Source: an uncultured Pleurocapsa sp.
GTDB lineage: Bacteria > Cyanobacteriota > Cyanobacteriia > Cyanobacteriales > Xenococcaceae
Length of the DNA stretch: 5,854 bases
Direction of reading: 5' to 3'
Assembly: GCA_937884735.1 (NCBI GenBank)
Contig: CAKZYI010000636.1
Location: 1-5,854 of the forward strand
The number at the start of each line of letters is the position of its first letter. The first letter of the stretch is position 1. The position numbers and the translations under genes were made by a program. Below are positions 1-5,801 of the stretch, piece after piece. Below the pieces are notes generated by a model, which was not told the DNA's origin, made no database searches, and was given only the letters and a program-made list of their open reading frames with translations.

Positions 1-94
1 AAATAATATGTCACTTTAATTTATTACAATTCGTCACGTACATGGTGCTTCATTTAAGTCAGATGTTTATGGAGGTTTGACAGTATTTGCGGTG
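1..94 (+). other. Degraded 5' part of the acetolactate synthase gene
   Basis: Read in the frame of the downstream gene, 20-94 gives F-I-T-I-R-H-V-H-G-A-S-F-K, then S-D-V-Y-G-G-L-T-V-F-A-V. As I recall the family, this segment should read FITTRHEQGAAFMADVYGR followed by LTGKAG. The register is kept without any indel, yet about 10 of 25 residues differ, and the cofactor-activating Glu of RHEQ is Val here (codon 38-40, GTA). A TAA stop at 17-19 sits where a Gln codon (CAA) would be expected. From codon 95 onward the match is clean. The stretch is therefore homologous coding sequence that is mutated or misread, and roughly the first 35-40 residues of the protein lie to the left of the window or are lost. 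Confidence 0.75.
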
Positions 95-1543
95 GTCTGC
101 CTATCTACCCTTGGTCCTGGTGCAACTAATCTTATGACAGGGGTAGCCGATGCTAACCTTGACGGTGCGCCTCTAGTAGCTATTACAGGGCAAGTAGGTA
201 CAGATCGGATGCACATTGAATCCCATCAATATTTAGACTTGGTAGCTTTGTTCGCTCCAATTACCAAATGGAATGCTCAAATCGTTCGCCCAGACAATAC
301 TACTGAAGTTGTACGCCGAGCATTCAAAGTAGCTCAATCTGAAAAACCAGGTGCAGTACATATCGATTTACCTGAAAATATTGCTGCCATGCCTTTAGAT
401 AGCAAACCTCTAAGCAAAGACAATCGCGAGAAAACTTATGCTTCAACTCGCAGTCTTAATGCTGCTGCGGCTGATATTTCCAAGTCAAAAAACCCTCTAA
501 TTTTGGCAGGAAACGGAGTAATTCGCGGTCATGCCAGCGAAGCTTTAACAGAATTTGCTACTCAGCTTAACATTCCTGTGGCTAATACTTTTATGGGCAA
601 GGGAGCAATTCCCTATACCCATCCTCTCTCTCTATGGACAGTAGGGCTACAACAGCGAGATTTGATTAGCTGTGCCTTTGATGAGGCAGATTTAGTAATT
701 GCAATTGGTTATGACTTGATTGAGTACTCTCCCAAAAAGTGGAATCCTTCGGGAGATAAAAAAATCATTCATATTGATGAAAGTAGAGCAGAAATAGACA
801 GCAGTTATATTCCCGCCATAGAAGTTTTTGGTGATATATCTGATTCTCTAAATGATATTGTAAAACGTTGCGATCGCAGTGGTAAAGAAGCTTCTTCTTC
901 TGCCAGTTTGCGGAGCCAGATCAAAGAAGACTACGAACAATATGCTAACGATGATGGCTTTCCTGTTAAGCCTCAGAAAATTATTTATGATTTACGTCAG
1001 GTCATGTCTCCTGAAGATATTGTCATTTCTGATGTTGGAGCCCATAAAATGTGGATGGCGCGTCACTATCATTCAGATTGTCCCAATACCTGCATAATTT
1101 CTAATGGCTTTGCCGCAATGGGGATAGCTATTCCAGGGGCAATGGCTGCTAAATTAGTCCATAGAGACCGCAAAGTTGTCGCCGTTACGGGTGATGGTGG
1201 TTTTATGATGAACTGTCAGGAATTGGAAACTGCCTTGCGGGTAAAAACTCCTTTTGTGACTCTAATTTTCAACGACAATGGTTATGGCTTGATCGAATGG
1301 AAACAGGTTAATCAATTTGGACATTCTACATACATCGATTTTACCAATCCTGACTTTGTTAAATTTGCTGAAAGCATGGGATTAAAAGGCTATCGTGTAA
1401 AATCAGCGGCAGACTTAATTCCTACTTTACAAAAAGCTTTGGCTGATGATGTTCCATCTGTAATTGATTGTCCTGTAGATTACAAAGAAAACCTGCGTTT
1501 TTCCCAAAAATCAGGAGATTTAAGCTGTGAGATTGCTATTTAA
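77..1543 (+). CDS. ilvB: Acetolactate synthase large subunit (ThDP enzyme), 5'-incomplete
   Basis: The protein belongs to the thiamine-diphosphate acetolactate synthase family, whose members condense two pyruvates to 2-acetolactate and CO2 in the cytoplasm, feeding valine and leucine synthesis or overflow metabolism. The open frame from the TTG at 77 gives 488 residues against about 545 for this compact type, so the N-terminus is missing. Residues 8-105 are the rest of the N-terminal ThDP domain (CLSTLGPGATNL, APLVAITGQ). Residues 128-262 form the central Rossmann-like domain, and 300-470 the C-terminal ThDP-binding domain, with GDGG at 372-375 and the metal-binding NDN at 399-401. The VDYKENL end resembles the AlsS-type subgroup, which works without a regulatory subunit, so alsS is an alternative symbol. 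The TTG is only the first available start after an in-frame stop, and homology continues upstream of it. Without the catalytic Glu segment, this product as written should be inactive. Confidence 0.85.
   Translation: MTVFAVVCLSTLGPGATNLMTGVADANLDGAPLVAITGQVGTDRMHIESHQYLDLVALFAPITKWNAQIVRPDNTTEVVRRAFKVAQSEKPGAVHIDLPENIAAMPLDSKPLSKDNREKTYASTRSLNAAAADISKSKNPLILAGNGVIRGHASEALTEFATQLNIPVANTFMGKGAIPYTHPLSLWTVGLQQRDLISCAFDEADLVIAIGYDLIEYSPKKWNPSGDKKIIHIDESRAEIDSSYIPAIEVFGDISDSLNDIVKRCDRSGKEASSSASLRSQIKEDYEQYANDDGFPVKPQKIIYDLRQVMSPEDIVISDVGAHKMWMARHYHSDCPNTCIISNGFAAMGIAIPGAMAAKLVHRDRKVVAVTGDGGFMMNCQELETALRVKTPFVTLIFNDNGYGLIEWKQVNQFGHSTYIDFTNPDFVKFAESMGLKGYRVKSAADLIPTLQKALADDVPSVIDCPVDYKENLRFSQKSGDLSCEIAI
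870..877. repeat. HIP1 octamer GCGATCGC
   Basis: This is a perfect copy of the highly iterated palindrome of cyanobacterial genomes, lying inside the acetolactate synthase gene. It supports the taxonomic assignment and has no gene-specific role that I can see. Confidence 0.9.
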
Positions 1544-1572
1544 GCCTTAAAACTCAAAAACATTTAAGCTCT

Positions 1573-1628
1573 TAAGTTATGTTTAATTTTGAACTGTAGT
1601 CAAAGCTGCCAAAACTAGACATAACTTA
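1573..1628 (+). terminator. Long AT-rich hairpin, possible terminator of the acetolactate synthase gene
   Basis: Positions 1573-1591 pair with 1610-1628 around an 18-nt loop. The outer 10 bp (TAAGTTATGT with ACATAACTTA) are perfect. They are followed by a G-U pair (1583/1618), two pairs, one A-C mismatch (1586/1615) and five more pairs. A run of five T (1632-1636) lies 3 nt after the stem. It starts 29 nt after the upstream stop codon and ends just before the candidate ycf3 promoter, which fits a transcription terminator. The stem is poor in G+C, so termination strength is uncertain; a small inverted-repeat element is another possibility. Confidence 0.5.
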
Positions 1629-1645
1629 TAGTTTTTGAAGAGATT

Positions 1646-1674
1646 TTGACGTTAATATCTAAATTAACTATACG
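1646..1674 (+). promoter_or_regulatory. Candidate promoter of ycf3
   Basis: TTGACG (1646-1651) and TATACG (1669-1674) are separated by 17 nt and match the -35 and -10 consensus at 5/6 and 4/6. Transcription would start near 1681, leaving a leader of about 16 nt before the ATG at 1697. The final -10 T is missing, so this is plausible rather than certain. There is no strong Shine-Dalgarno; only GAG at 1686-1688 lies near the usual distance. Confidence 0.4.
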
Positions 1675-1696
1675 TAATTTATTTTGAGAACTACTT

Positions 1697-2218
1697 ATGC
1701 CCCGCACCCAAAGAAACGACAACTTTGTAGATAAAACTTTTACTGTCATGGCAGATATTATTTTAAAAGCTCTGCCCACTAACAAGAAAGCCAAAGAAGC
1801 TTTTGCTTACTATCGCGATGGCATGTCTGCTCAGGGTGACGGAGAATATGCTGAAGCATTGGAAAATTATGAAGAAGCGTTGACTTTAGAAGAAGATCCC
1901 AACGATCGCAGTTATATTCTCTATAACATGGGCTTAATCTATGCCAGTAATGGGGACATAGACAAAGCAATTGAACTCTACACAGAATCTATTGAACTCA
2001 ATCCTAGAATGCCTCAAGCATTAAATAACATTGCCGTTATTTATCATTATGAAGGGGAAAAAGCCAAAGAAGCAGGAGATGTAGAAAAAGCAGAATCATA
2101 TTACGATAAGGCTGCTGAATACTGGAAGCAAGCGATTAGAATTGCTCCTAACAACTACATGGAAGCCCAAAATTGGCTGAAGATTACAGGGCGTTCAGAA
2201 ATGGATGTATTCTTTTAA
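1697..2218 (+). CDS. ycf3: Photosystem I assembly protein Ycf3
   Basis: Ycf3 is a TPR protein on the stromal or cytoplasmic face of the thylakoid that helps assemble photosystem I, binding the PsaA and PsaB subunits; it is not part of the finished complex. The 173 residues match the family's usual length of about 170. The N-terminus MPRTQRNDNFVDKTFTVMAD and the following NKKAKEAFAYYRDGMSAQ are characteristic. Three TPR units lie at about 35-68, 72-105 and 109-152; the third has the insertion between its helices (EGEKAKEAGDVEKAESYY) seen in this family. The C-terminus PNNYMEAQNWLKITGRS is also typical. There is no signal peptide or membrane segment, which fits a peripheral protein. The ATG at 1697 gives the conserved MPR start. 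The gene lies 90 nt upstream of gatC on the same strand and may share its transcript. Nothing looks damaged. Confidence 0.97.
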   Translation: MPRTQRNDNFVDKTFTVMADIILKALPTNKKAKEAFAYYRDGMSAQGDGEYAEALENYEEALTLEEDPNDRSYILYNMGLIYASNGDIDKAIELYTESIELNPRMPQALNNIAVIYHYEGEKAKEAGDVEKAESYYDKAAEYWKQAIRIAPNNYMEAQNWLKITGRSEMDVFF

Positions 2219-2247
2219 AAGCTTTAACATCCTATGTCGGGTAATTT

Positions 2248-2274
2248 AAAATTGTCAAAATTGTCTTGTATTAT
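2248..2274 (+). promoter_or_regulatory. Tandem 9-bp repeat and -10-like box upstream of gatC
   Basis: AAAATTGTC occurs twice back to back (2248-2256 and 2257-2265), followed 3 nt later by TATTAT (2269-2274), a 5/6 match to a -10 element. No good -35 sits at 16-18 nt (the nearest is TTTAAA-like). The gatC start codon lies 34 nt after the -10-like box. The repeat could be an activator or repressor half-site pair, or chance in AT-rich DNA. Confidence 0.25.
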
Positions 2275-2308
2275 CCACACTACCCAATCAACAAATTAGT
2301 AATCAAAC

Positions 2309-2605
2309 ATGATCGATCGCGAAGAAGTCAAAAAAGTCGCTAATCTGGCTCGCCTTAATATCACCGAAGCAGAGGAAGAAGCATTTACCACTCAACTAAA
2401 TAGTATTCTTGATTATTTCGATCAGCTAAGTGAACTGGACACAACTGATGTTGCTCCCACCACCAGAGCGATTGAAACTAGTAATATTACTCGTGCTGAC
2501 AAGTTAACTCCTTTTCCCCATAAAGAAGAGTTATTAAAAGCTGCTCCCGAACAGCAGGGTGAGTTTTTTCGCGTACCCAAAATCATTAGCTCTGACGAAG
2601 GATAA
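2309..2605 (+). CDS. gatC: Asp-tRNA(Asn)/Glu-tRNA(Gln) amidotransferase subunit C
   Basis: GatC is the small subunit of the heterotrimeric GatCAB enzyme, which amidates Glu-tRNA(Gln), and in some bacteria Asp-tRNA(Asn), giving correctly charged tRNA where GlnRS is absent, as in cyanobacteria. GatC wraps between GatA and GatB and stabilises GatA. The 98 residues match the family's 95-100. The N-terminal helical part has the typical IDREEVKKVANLARLNITEAE pattern at 2-22 with one residue of slack. The middle has ILDYFDQLSELDTTDVAPT (33-51), and the C-terminus ends in the conserved FFRVPKII (86-93). The ATG at 2309 gives the usual short MI start; no Shine-Dalgarno precedes it. GatA and GatB are not encoded in the window, consistent with the scattered gat genes of cyanobacteria. 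The gene follows ycf3 by 90 nt and is closed by the terminator at 2636. Confidence 0.96.
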   Translation: MIDREEVKKVANLARLNITEAEEEAFTTQLNSILDYFDQLSELDTTDVAPTTRAIETSNITRADKLTPFPHKEELLKAAPEQQGEFFRVPKIISSDEG

Positions 2606-2635
2606 AGATTTATCCAACTAGATCGATAATTAACT

Positions 2636-2668
2636 ACAGCCTTTCAACTAACGAGAGGCTGTTTATGT
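2636..2668 (+). terminator. Intrinsic terminator after gatC, between convergent genes
   Basis: Positions 2636-2645 (ACAGCCTTTC) pair with 2653-2662 (GAGAGGCTGT) over 10 bp with one G-U pair, around a 7-nt loop, and are followed by a T-rich tail (TTTATGTTTA). The stem begins 30 nt after the gatC stop. Read on the minus strand it lies 32 nt beyond the prmA stop, so it may also help end that transcript, but the T-tract on that side is weak. Confidence 0.75.
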
Positions 2669-2694
2669 TTATTGTATGTTTAATAGTAAAACAA

Positions 2695-3630
2695 TTAATA
2701 TTCCGAACGGCGAATATTAAAACAACACCAATCCTTTCTCTTCCATAATGCGGCAACTGTCCATCCTTGCTGCTCTACAACATCAGCAATTTGATCCGCT
2801 TGAGTTAACAAAATTCCACTGAGAATAGCCCAGCTTTTCTCATGAGTGATTTGATTAAACTTGGGAAAAAGGTCAACAATAATATCGGCAAGAATATTGC
2901 AGACAATACCATCAAAAGTTTCACCAGTTTCAATCAGTTTTTCGATGCTACCATCAGAGACAATCAAACTATCTCGATTGACATTATTCAACTGCCAATT
3001 GCTACGACAAGTTTTGGTTGCCAAAGCATCAGTATCTACAGCATAAACTTTTTTTGCTCCCAATAAAATCGAACCCAAAGACAAAATTCCCGAACCAGCA
3101 CCAAGATCGGCAATGGTTTGGTTTTGAGGATCTTTATACAAGCGCATTTCCAAAGATTCCAAACACAATTGGGTAGTAGGATGAGTTCCCGTACCAAAAG
3201 CTGCCCCAGGATCGAGCCTTAATATAAGTTTGTCTGACTGTTCGGGAAGCTCTTCCCAAGCAGGATAAATCAAAAAGCGATCGCCAATTTCCGCAGGTTT
3301 CCAGTGCTGTTTCCAATTAGTTGCCCAATCTTCTTCATCGATGAGATGCCATTTGGCTTCTGGTACTGATACTTCCAACAATTTGGCATCTTGCTCTAGC
3401 CATACAGACAAAGCCGCCAAATCTAATAACTGAGTGTTGATTTCAGGAATATAAGTCCGAATTAGAATCTGTTCATTAATACTAGATTCCAATTCAATAC
3501 TTTTTTCATCGTCCAAAATTTCTATTTCGGTAGCTGTTCCTGAGCAACCAAACTTTTCGAGTCGCCAAAAAACTGACTCTTCTAGAATTGGCTCGCATTT
3601 TACGACGATTTCCCACCAACGATTAGACAT
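2695..3630 (-). CDS. prmA: Ribosomal protein L11 methyltransferase
   Basis: PrmA uses S-adenosylmethionine to trimethylate amino groups of ribosomal protein L11 in the cytoplasm. The 311 residues are slightly longer than the ~293 of E. coli PrmA. Residues 1-95 form the N-terminal substrate-recognition domain, opening with the typical WWEIVV. The linker has EEDWATNWKQHWKP at 99-112. The catalytic domain shows DPGAAFGTGTHPTT at 140-153, the SAM-binding motif I DLGAGSG at 175-181, the acidic residue after motif II (VDTDA, 198-202), the active-site motif NILAD at 245-249, and LSGIL at 270-274. No key motif is missing. The ATG at 3630 gives MSNRWW, the expected start. Its promoter candidate lies just upstream, and serA lies 306 nt further upstream on the same strand behind a terminator, so the two are probably transcribed separately. 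Confidence 0.96.
   Translation of the reverse strand: MSNRWWEIVVKCEPILEESVFWRLEKFGCSGTATEIEILDDEKSIELESSINEQILIRTYIPEINTQLLDLAALSVWLEQDAKLLEVSVPEAKWHLIDEEDWATNWKQHWKPAEIGDRFLIYPAWEELPEQSDKLILRLDPGAAFGTGTHPTTQLCLESLEMRLYKDPQNQTIADLGAGSGILSLGSILLGAKKVYAVDTDALATKTCRSNWQLNNVNRDSLIVSDGSIEKLIETGETFDGIVCNILADIIVDLFPKFNQITHEKSWAILSGILLTQADQIADVVEQQGWTVAALWKRKDWCCFNIRRSEY
3277..3284. repeat. HIP1 octamer GCGATCGC
   Basis: A perfect HIP1 palindrome inside prmA, the second of three in the window. Confidence 0.9.
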
Positions 3631-3892
3631 GAATTTTCTTGAGTTATGAATTATATAGGGATTCTCTAAGTTGAACCATAGTGGTTTTAAAACTATTTTT
3701 ACTCAGTCCGATTAATCGTTAATCTTATTTTATAATCTCTGACTTTCCACTACTTTATGCCAAGACTTTAGCTTCATCCACTTTTTTATATGGTTCTGTA
3801 TATAGTTTTCCCAATATTGATAAATAATTTACGTTTCCCATCAATTGTCTTGAATTTATCTAAAGTAAATGTCAATTTAACATTTCAATTTA
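3631..3892. other. Intergenic gap between serA and prmA, no clear gene
   Basis: Apart from the prmA promoter candidate, this AT-rich gap holds nothing I can assign. It contains the direct repeat TCAATTTAA at 3872-3880 and 3885-3893, a 6-bp inverted repeat AAATGT/ACATTT at 3867-3872 and 3880-3885, the palindrome GTTTTAAAAC around 3683-3692, and a 28-codon minus-strand open frame (3841-3755) with no ribosome binding site. No tRNA or recognisable regulatory RNA fold is visible. Confidence 0.6.
3650..3678 (-). promoter_or_regulatory. Candidate promoter of prmA
   Basis: On the minus strand a perfect TATAAT (3655-3650) is preceded at 17 nt by TGGTTC (3678-3673), a weak -35. Transcription would start near 3643, leaving about 12 nt before the ATG at 3630. 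AAGA lies 7 nt before that ATG as a weak Shine-Dalgarno. The perfect -10 and its position make this the most likely prmA promoter. Confidence 0.45.
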
Positions 3893-3934
3893 AAACAATG
3901 GAGTTGGAGAACTTAATCGCCAACTCCATTGTTT
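3893..3934 (-). terminator. Strong intrinsic terminator of serA
   Basis: Positions 3893-3907 pair with 3920-3934 over 15 perfect base pairs, around a 12-nt loop. Read on the minus strand the stem ends in TTT and continues into TAAATTG, giving the T-rich tail of a factor-independent terminator. The stem starts only 2 nt after the serA stop codon. Its length and lack of mismatches make it the most convincing terminator in the window, and it should shield prmA from serA transcription. Confidence 0.85.
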
Positions 3935-3936
3935 AC

Positions 3937-5562
3937 TTAATTTTCAAAACTTAGTAGAAATTGTAGATTGATTAAAATTGATAGTTTAACCGTGTAGGCA
4001 TCTCTGATACCATCTACTTTGGTAATCTCTTGTAAAATTCCTTCAGGTAAAGGATCGTCAAGACTTAGAACCATTACAGCTTCACCTCTAACAATCTTTC
4101 GTCCCACCTGCATACTGGCAATATTGACATTGTAGCTACCCAACAAAGAGCCAATTTTACCAATAATCCCTGGCATATCTCTATGCAAAGTAAACAACAT
4201 ATGGTTGTTGGGTGGAACATTGATGGGAAATTCATCCAAATTAGTAATTCTAATTTCGCCCTCACTAAGTAATGCTCCTGTAACAGAGTGTTTCCCATTA
4301 GCTCCTTGCGCTTCTATGTGTAAGGAACCTCCAGAATAGTCGCGGGTTGAACTATCCTTAGTTTCAATTACTCGAATGCCTCTTTCTTGAGCTTCAATTG
4401 CTGCATTGACGTAGTTTACTCTTTCTCTTAGAGCTTCTGATAGCAAACCCTTAAGAGCAGCCACGATTATTGGCTGACTATCATTGTTGGCTAGTTCTCC
4501 CTGTAAGCGGATATTAAGTTCATCAATTCTTACTCCAGCCAATAGACCAGCCATAGTTCCTAAAGTTTCTGCCTGTCTAAGATAGGGACGGTGTTTTTCC
4601 ATCACATCTGGATTCAAGCCTGGAATGTTGACCGCAGAACGAGCAGGCAGCCCCAACAAAACATCTCTAATTTGCTCGGCAACGTCAATTGCCACATTTA
4701 CTTGAGCTTCCGCCGTAGATGCGCCTAAATGGGGCGTTAACACTAAATTAGAACCAACTTCTGTTAAAGGTGATTCTCCCAAAGGTTCACTATCGTATAC
4801 ATCTAAAGCAGCCCCACCAATTTTATCTGCTTTTAGTGCCTGAGCGATCGCTGCTTCATCAATAATACCTCCGCGAGCGCAGTTAATAATTCTGACGTTA
4901 GGCTTCATCTTAGCCAAAGCATTTGCATCAATTAAATTAGCTGTTTCAGGAGTTTTAGGAATATGTAGCGTGATATAGTCAGATTCTTTAAATAAAAGAT
5001 CTAAATCTACTAAACTACAACCTAGTCTTTCTGCTCTTTCAGCGGAAACAAATGGGTCGTAAGCCAGCAATTTCATGTCCATTGCTCTTGCTACTTTCGC
5101 TACATGTGCGCCAATTTTTCCCAAACCAACAACACCCAAAGTTTTTTTATAAACTTCATTTCCAACAAACTTTTTCCGTTCCCATTTACCATTTTTAACT
5201 GATTGGTTCGCATCAGGAATTTGGCGAGATAATGCTAGCATCATTGCCAAAGCATGTTCAGCAGCAGCAATAGTGTTACCTTCTGGAGAGTTGACCACGA
5301 CAATACCATGACGAGTAGCTGCCTTTACGTCGATGTTGTCTACTCCTACTCCTGCACGTCCAATAATTTTGAGTTTAGTGCCAGCCTCAATAACATCTGC
5401 TGTCACCTTAGTACCCGAACGTAGCATTAGAGCATCATATTCGGGAATTATTTTGATTAGTTCCTCCAAAGGTAGTTTGGTTTTCACATCTACCTCAGCC
5501 ACCTGAGAAATAATATCTATACCAGCTTGATCTATAGGATCGGAGACGAGAACTTTTGCCAT
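3937..5562 (-). CDS. serA: D-3-phosphoglycerate dehydrogenase, C-terminally extended
   Basis: SerA oxidises 3-phosphoglycerate to 3-phosphohydroxypyruvate with NAD+, the first step of the phosphorylated serine pathway. From the conserved MAKVLVSDPID start at 5562 the protein has 541 residues. A second in-frame ATG at 5568 would add Met-Thr. Residues 1-100 and 280-310 form the substrate-binding fold (RAGVGVDNID at 69-78). The NAD domain between them has GLGKIG at 146-151, and the catalytic Arg-Glu-His triad is R230 (ARGG), E259 (SEP) and H278 (TPHLGAST). Residues ~323-450 are the allosteric-substrate-binding (ASB) domain and ~453-527 the ACT domain (RDMPGIIGKIG), a possible site of serine feedback. 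The usual cyanobacterial protein of about 527 residues ends in YTVKL; here 14 more residues (528-541, SILINLQFLLSFEN) follow, apparently because a stop codon became TCA (3981-3979). AAGGG lies about 14 nt upstream of 5568, too far to settle the start. Confidence 0.96.
   Translation of the reverse strand: MAKVLVSDPIDQAGIDIISQVAEVDVKTKLPLEELIKIIPEYDALMLRSGTKVTADVIEAGTKLKIIGRAGVGVDNIDVKAATRHGIVVVNSPEGNTIAAAEHALAMMLALSRQIPDANQSVKNGKWERKKFVGNEVYKKTLGVVGLGKIGAHVAKVARAMDMKLLAYDPFVSAERAERLGCSLVDLDLLFKESDYITLHIPKTPETANLIDANALAKMKPNVRIINCARGGIIDEAAIAQALKADKIGGAALDVYDSEPLGESPLTEVGSNLVLTPHLGASTAEAQVNVAIDVAEQIRDVLLGLPARSAVNIPGLNPDVMEKHRPYLRQAETLGTMAGLLAGVRIDELNIRLQGELANNDSQPIIVAALKGLLSEALRERVNYVNAAIEAQERGIRVIETKDSSTRDYSGGSLHIEAQGANGKHSVTGALLSEGEIRITNLDEFPINVPPNNHMLFTLHRDMPGIIGKIGSLLGSYNVNIASMQVGRKIVRGEAVMVLSLDDPLPEGILQEITKVDGIRDAYTVKLSILINLQFLLSFEN
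4844..4851. repeat. HIP1 octamer GCGATCGC
   Basis: A perfect HIP1 palindrome inside serA, the third in the window. Confidence 0.9.
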
Positions 5563-5699
5563 AGTCATGAATGTAGTCTAATTCCCTTGAATCTTAATTT
5601 TTCTATCTGTCAGCTTGACCTAATTTATCAGCTTTGTTTAATTCTTCACTGATGACATTTCCGTCGTTTGTTTTCTTTAACGACAATCATCAATGTGCG

Positions 5700-5731
5700 A
5701 GTTAAAAGCCTAGATACAAAGGTTTTTAGCT
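5700..5731. repeat. Inverted repeat (hairpin) upstream of serA
   Basis: Positions 5700-5710 pair with 5721-5731 over 11 bp, including two G-T wobbles as drawn on the plus strand (5708/5723 and 5702/5729), around a 10-nt loop. Neither side has a proper T-tract after the stem, so a terminator is doubtful. It lies about 140 nt upstream of serA and could be in its leader if transcription starts further right. Confidence 0.35.
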
Positions 5732-5801
5732 TATGGCCCGTTATGGAGCAATTTTAATTTGGCGCAGTAAATTATTGTAAATGCAAAAGTCACATGAATT
5801 C

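Noticed and set aside
77..79. TTG at 77 as the true start of the acetolactate synthase gene
   Set aside because: In-frame similarity to the family continues upstream through the RH-GA-F-DVYG residues, so this Leu codon is internal. The protein would lack an essential part of the ThDP domain.
879..1097. 72-codon frame overlapping the acetolactate synthase gene
   Set aside because: It lies wholly inside a well-supported gene in another frame and has no recognisable protein features.
2212..2221. Palindrome CTTTTAAAAG at the ycf3 stop codon as a terminator
   Set aside because: It has no loop, no G+C pairs in the core and no following T-tract, so it is unlikely to terminate transcription.
2842..3066. 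Plus-strand frames of 74 and 61 codons opposite prmA
   Set aside because: They are antisense to a complete prmA with all motifs intact and have no family resemblance or ribosome binding site.
4074..4298. 74-codon frame overlapping the serA ACT-domain region
   Set aside because: It is an out-of-frame shadow of serA on the same strand; the serA frame carries the conserved ACT motifs.
5663..5684. 6-bp stem GTCGTT/AACGAC as a regulatory RNA or operator
   Set aside because: The stem is short, the loop is T-rich and nothing around it fits a known motif; it is within chance expectation.
5733..5780. 15-codon plus-strand frame starting MARYGAIL, with AAAGG 10 nt upstream
   Set aside because: It is short enough to be chance and has no downstream gene in the window or attenuator-like run of codons. 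I keep it only as a note that a leader peptide is not excluded.
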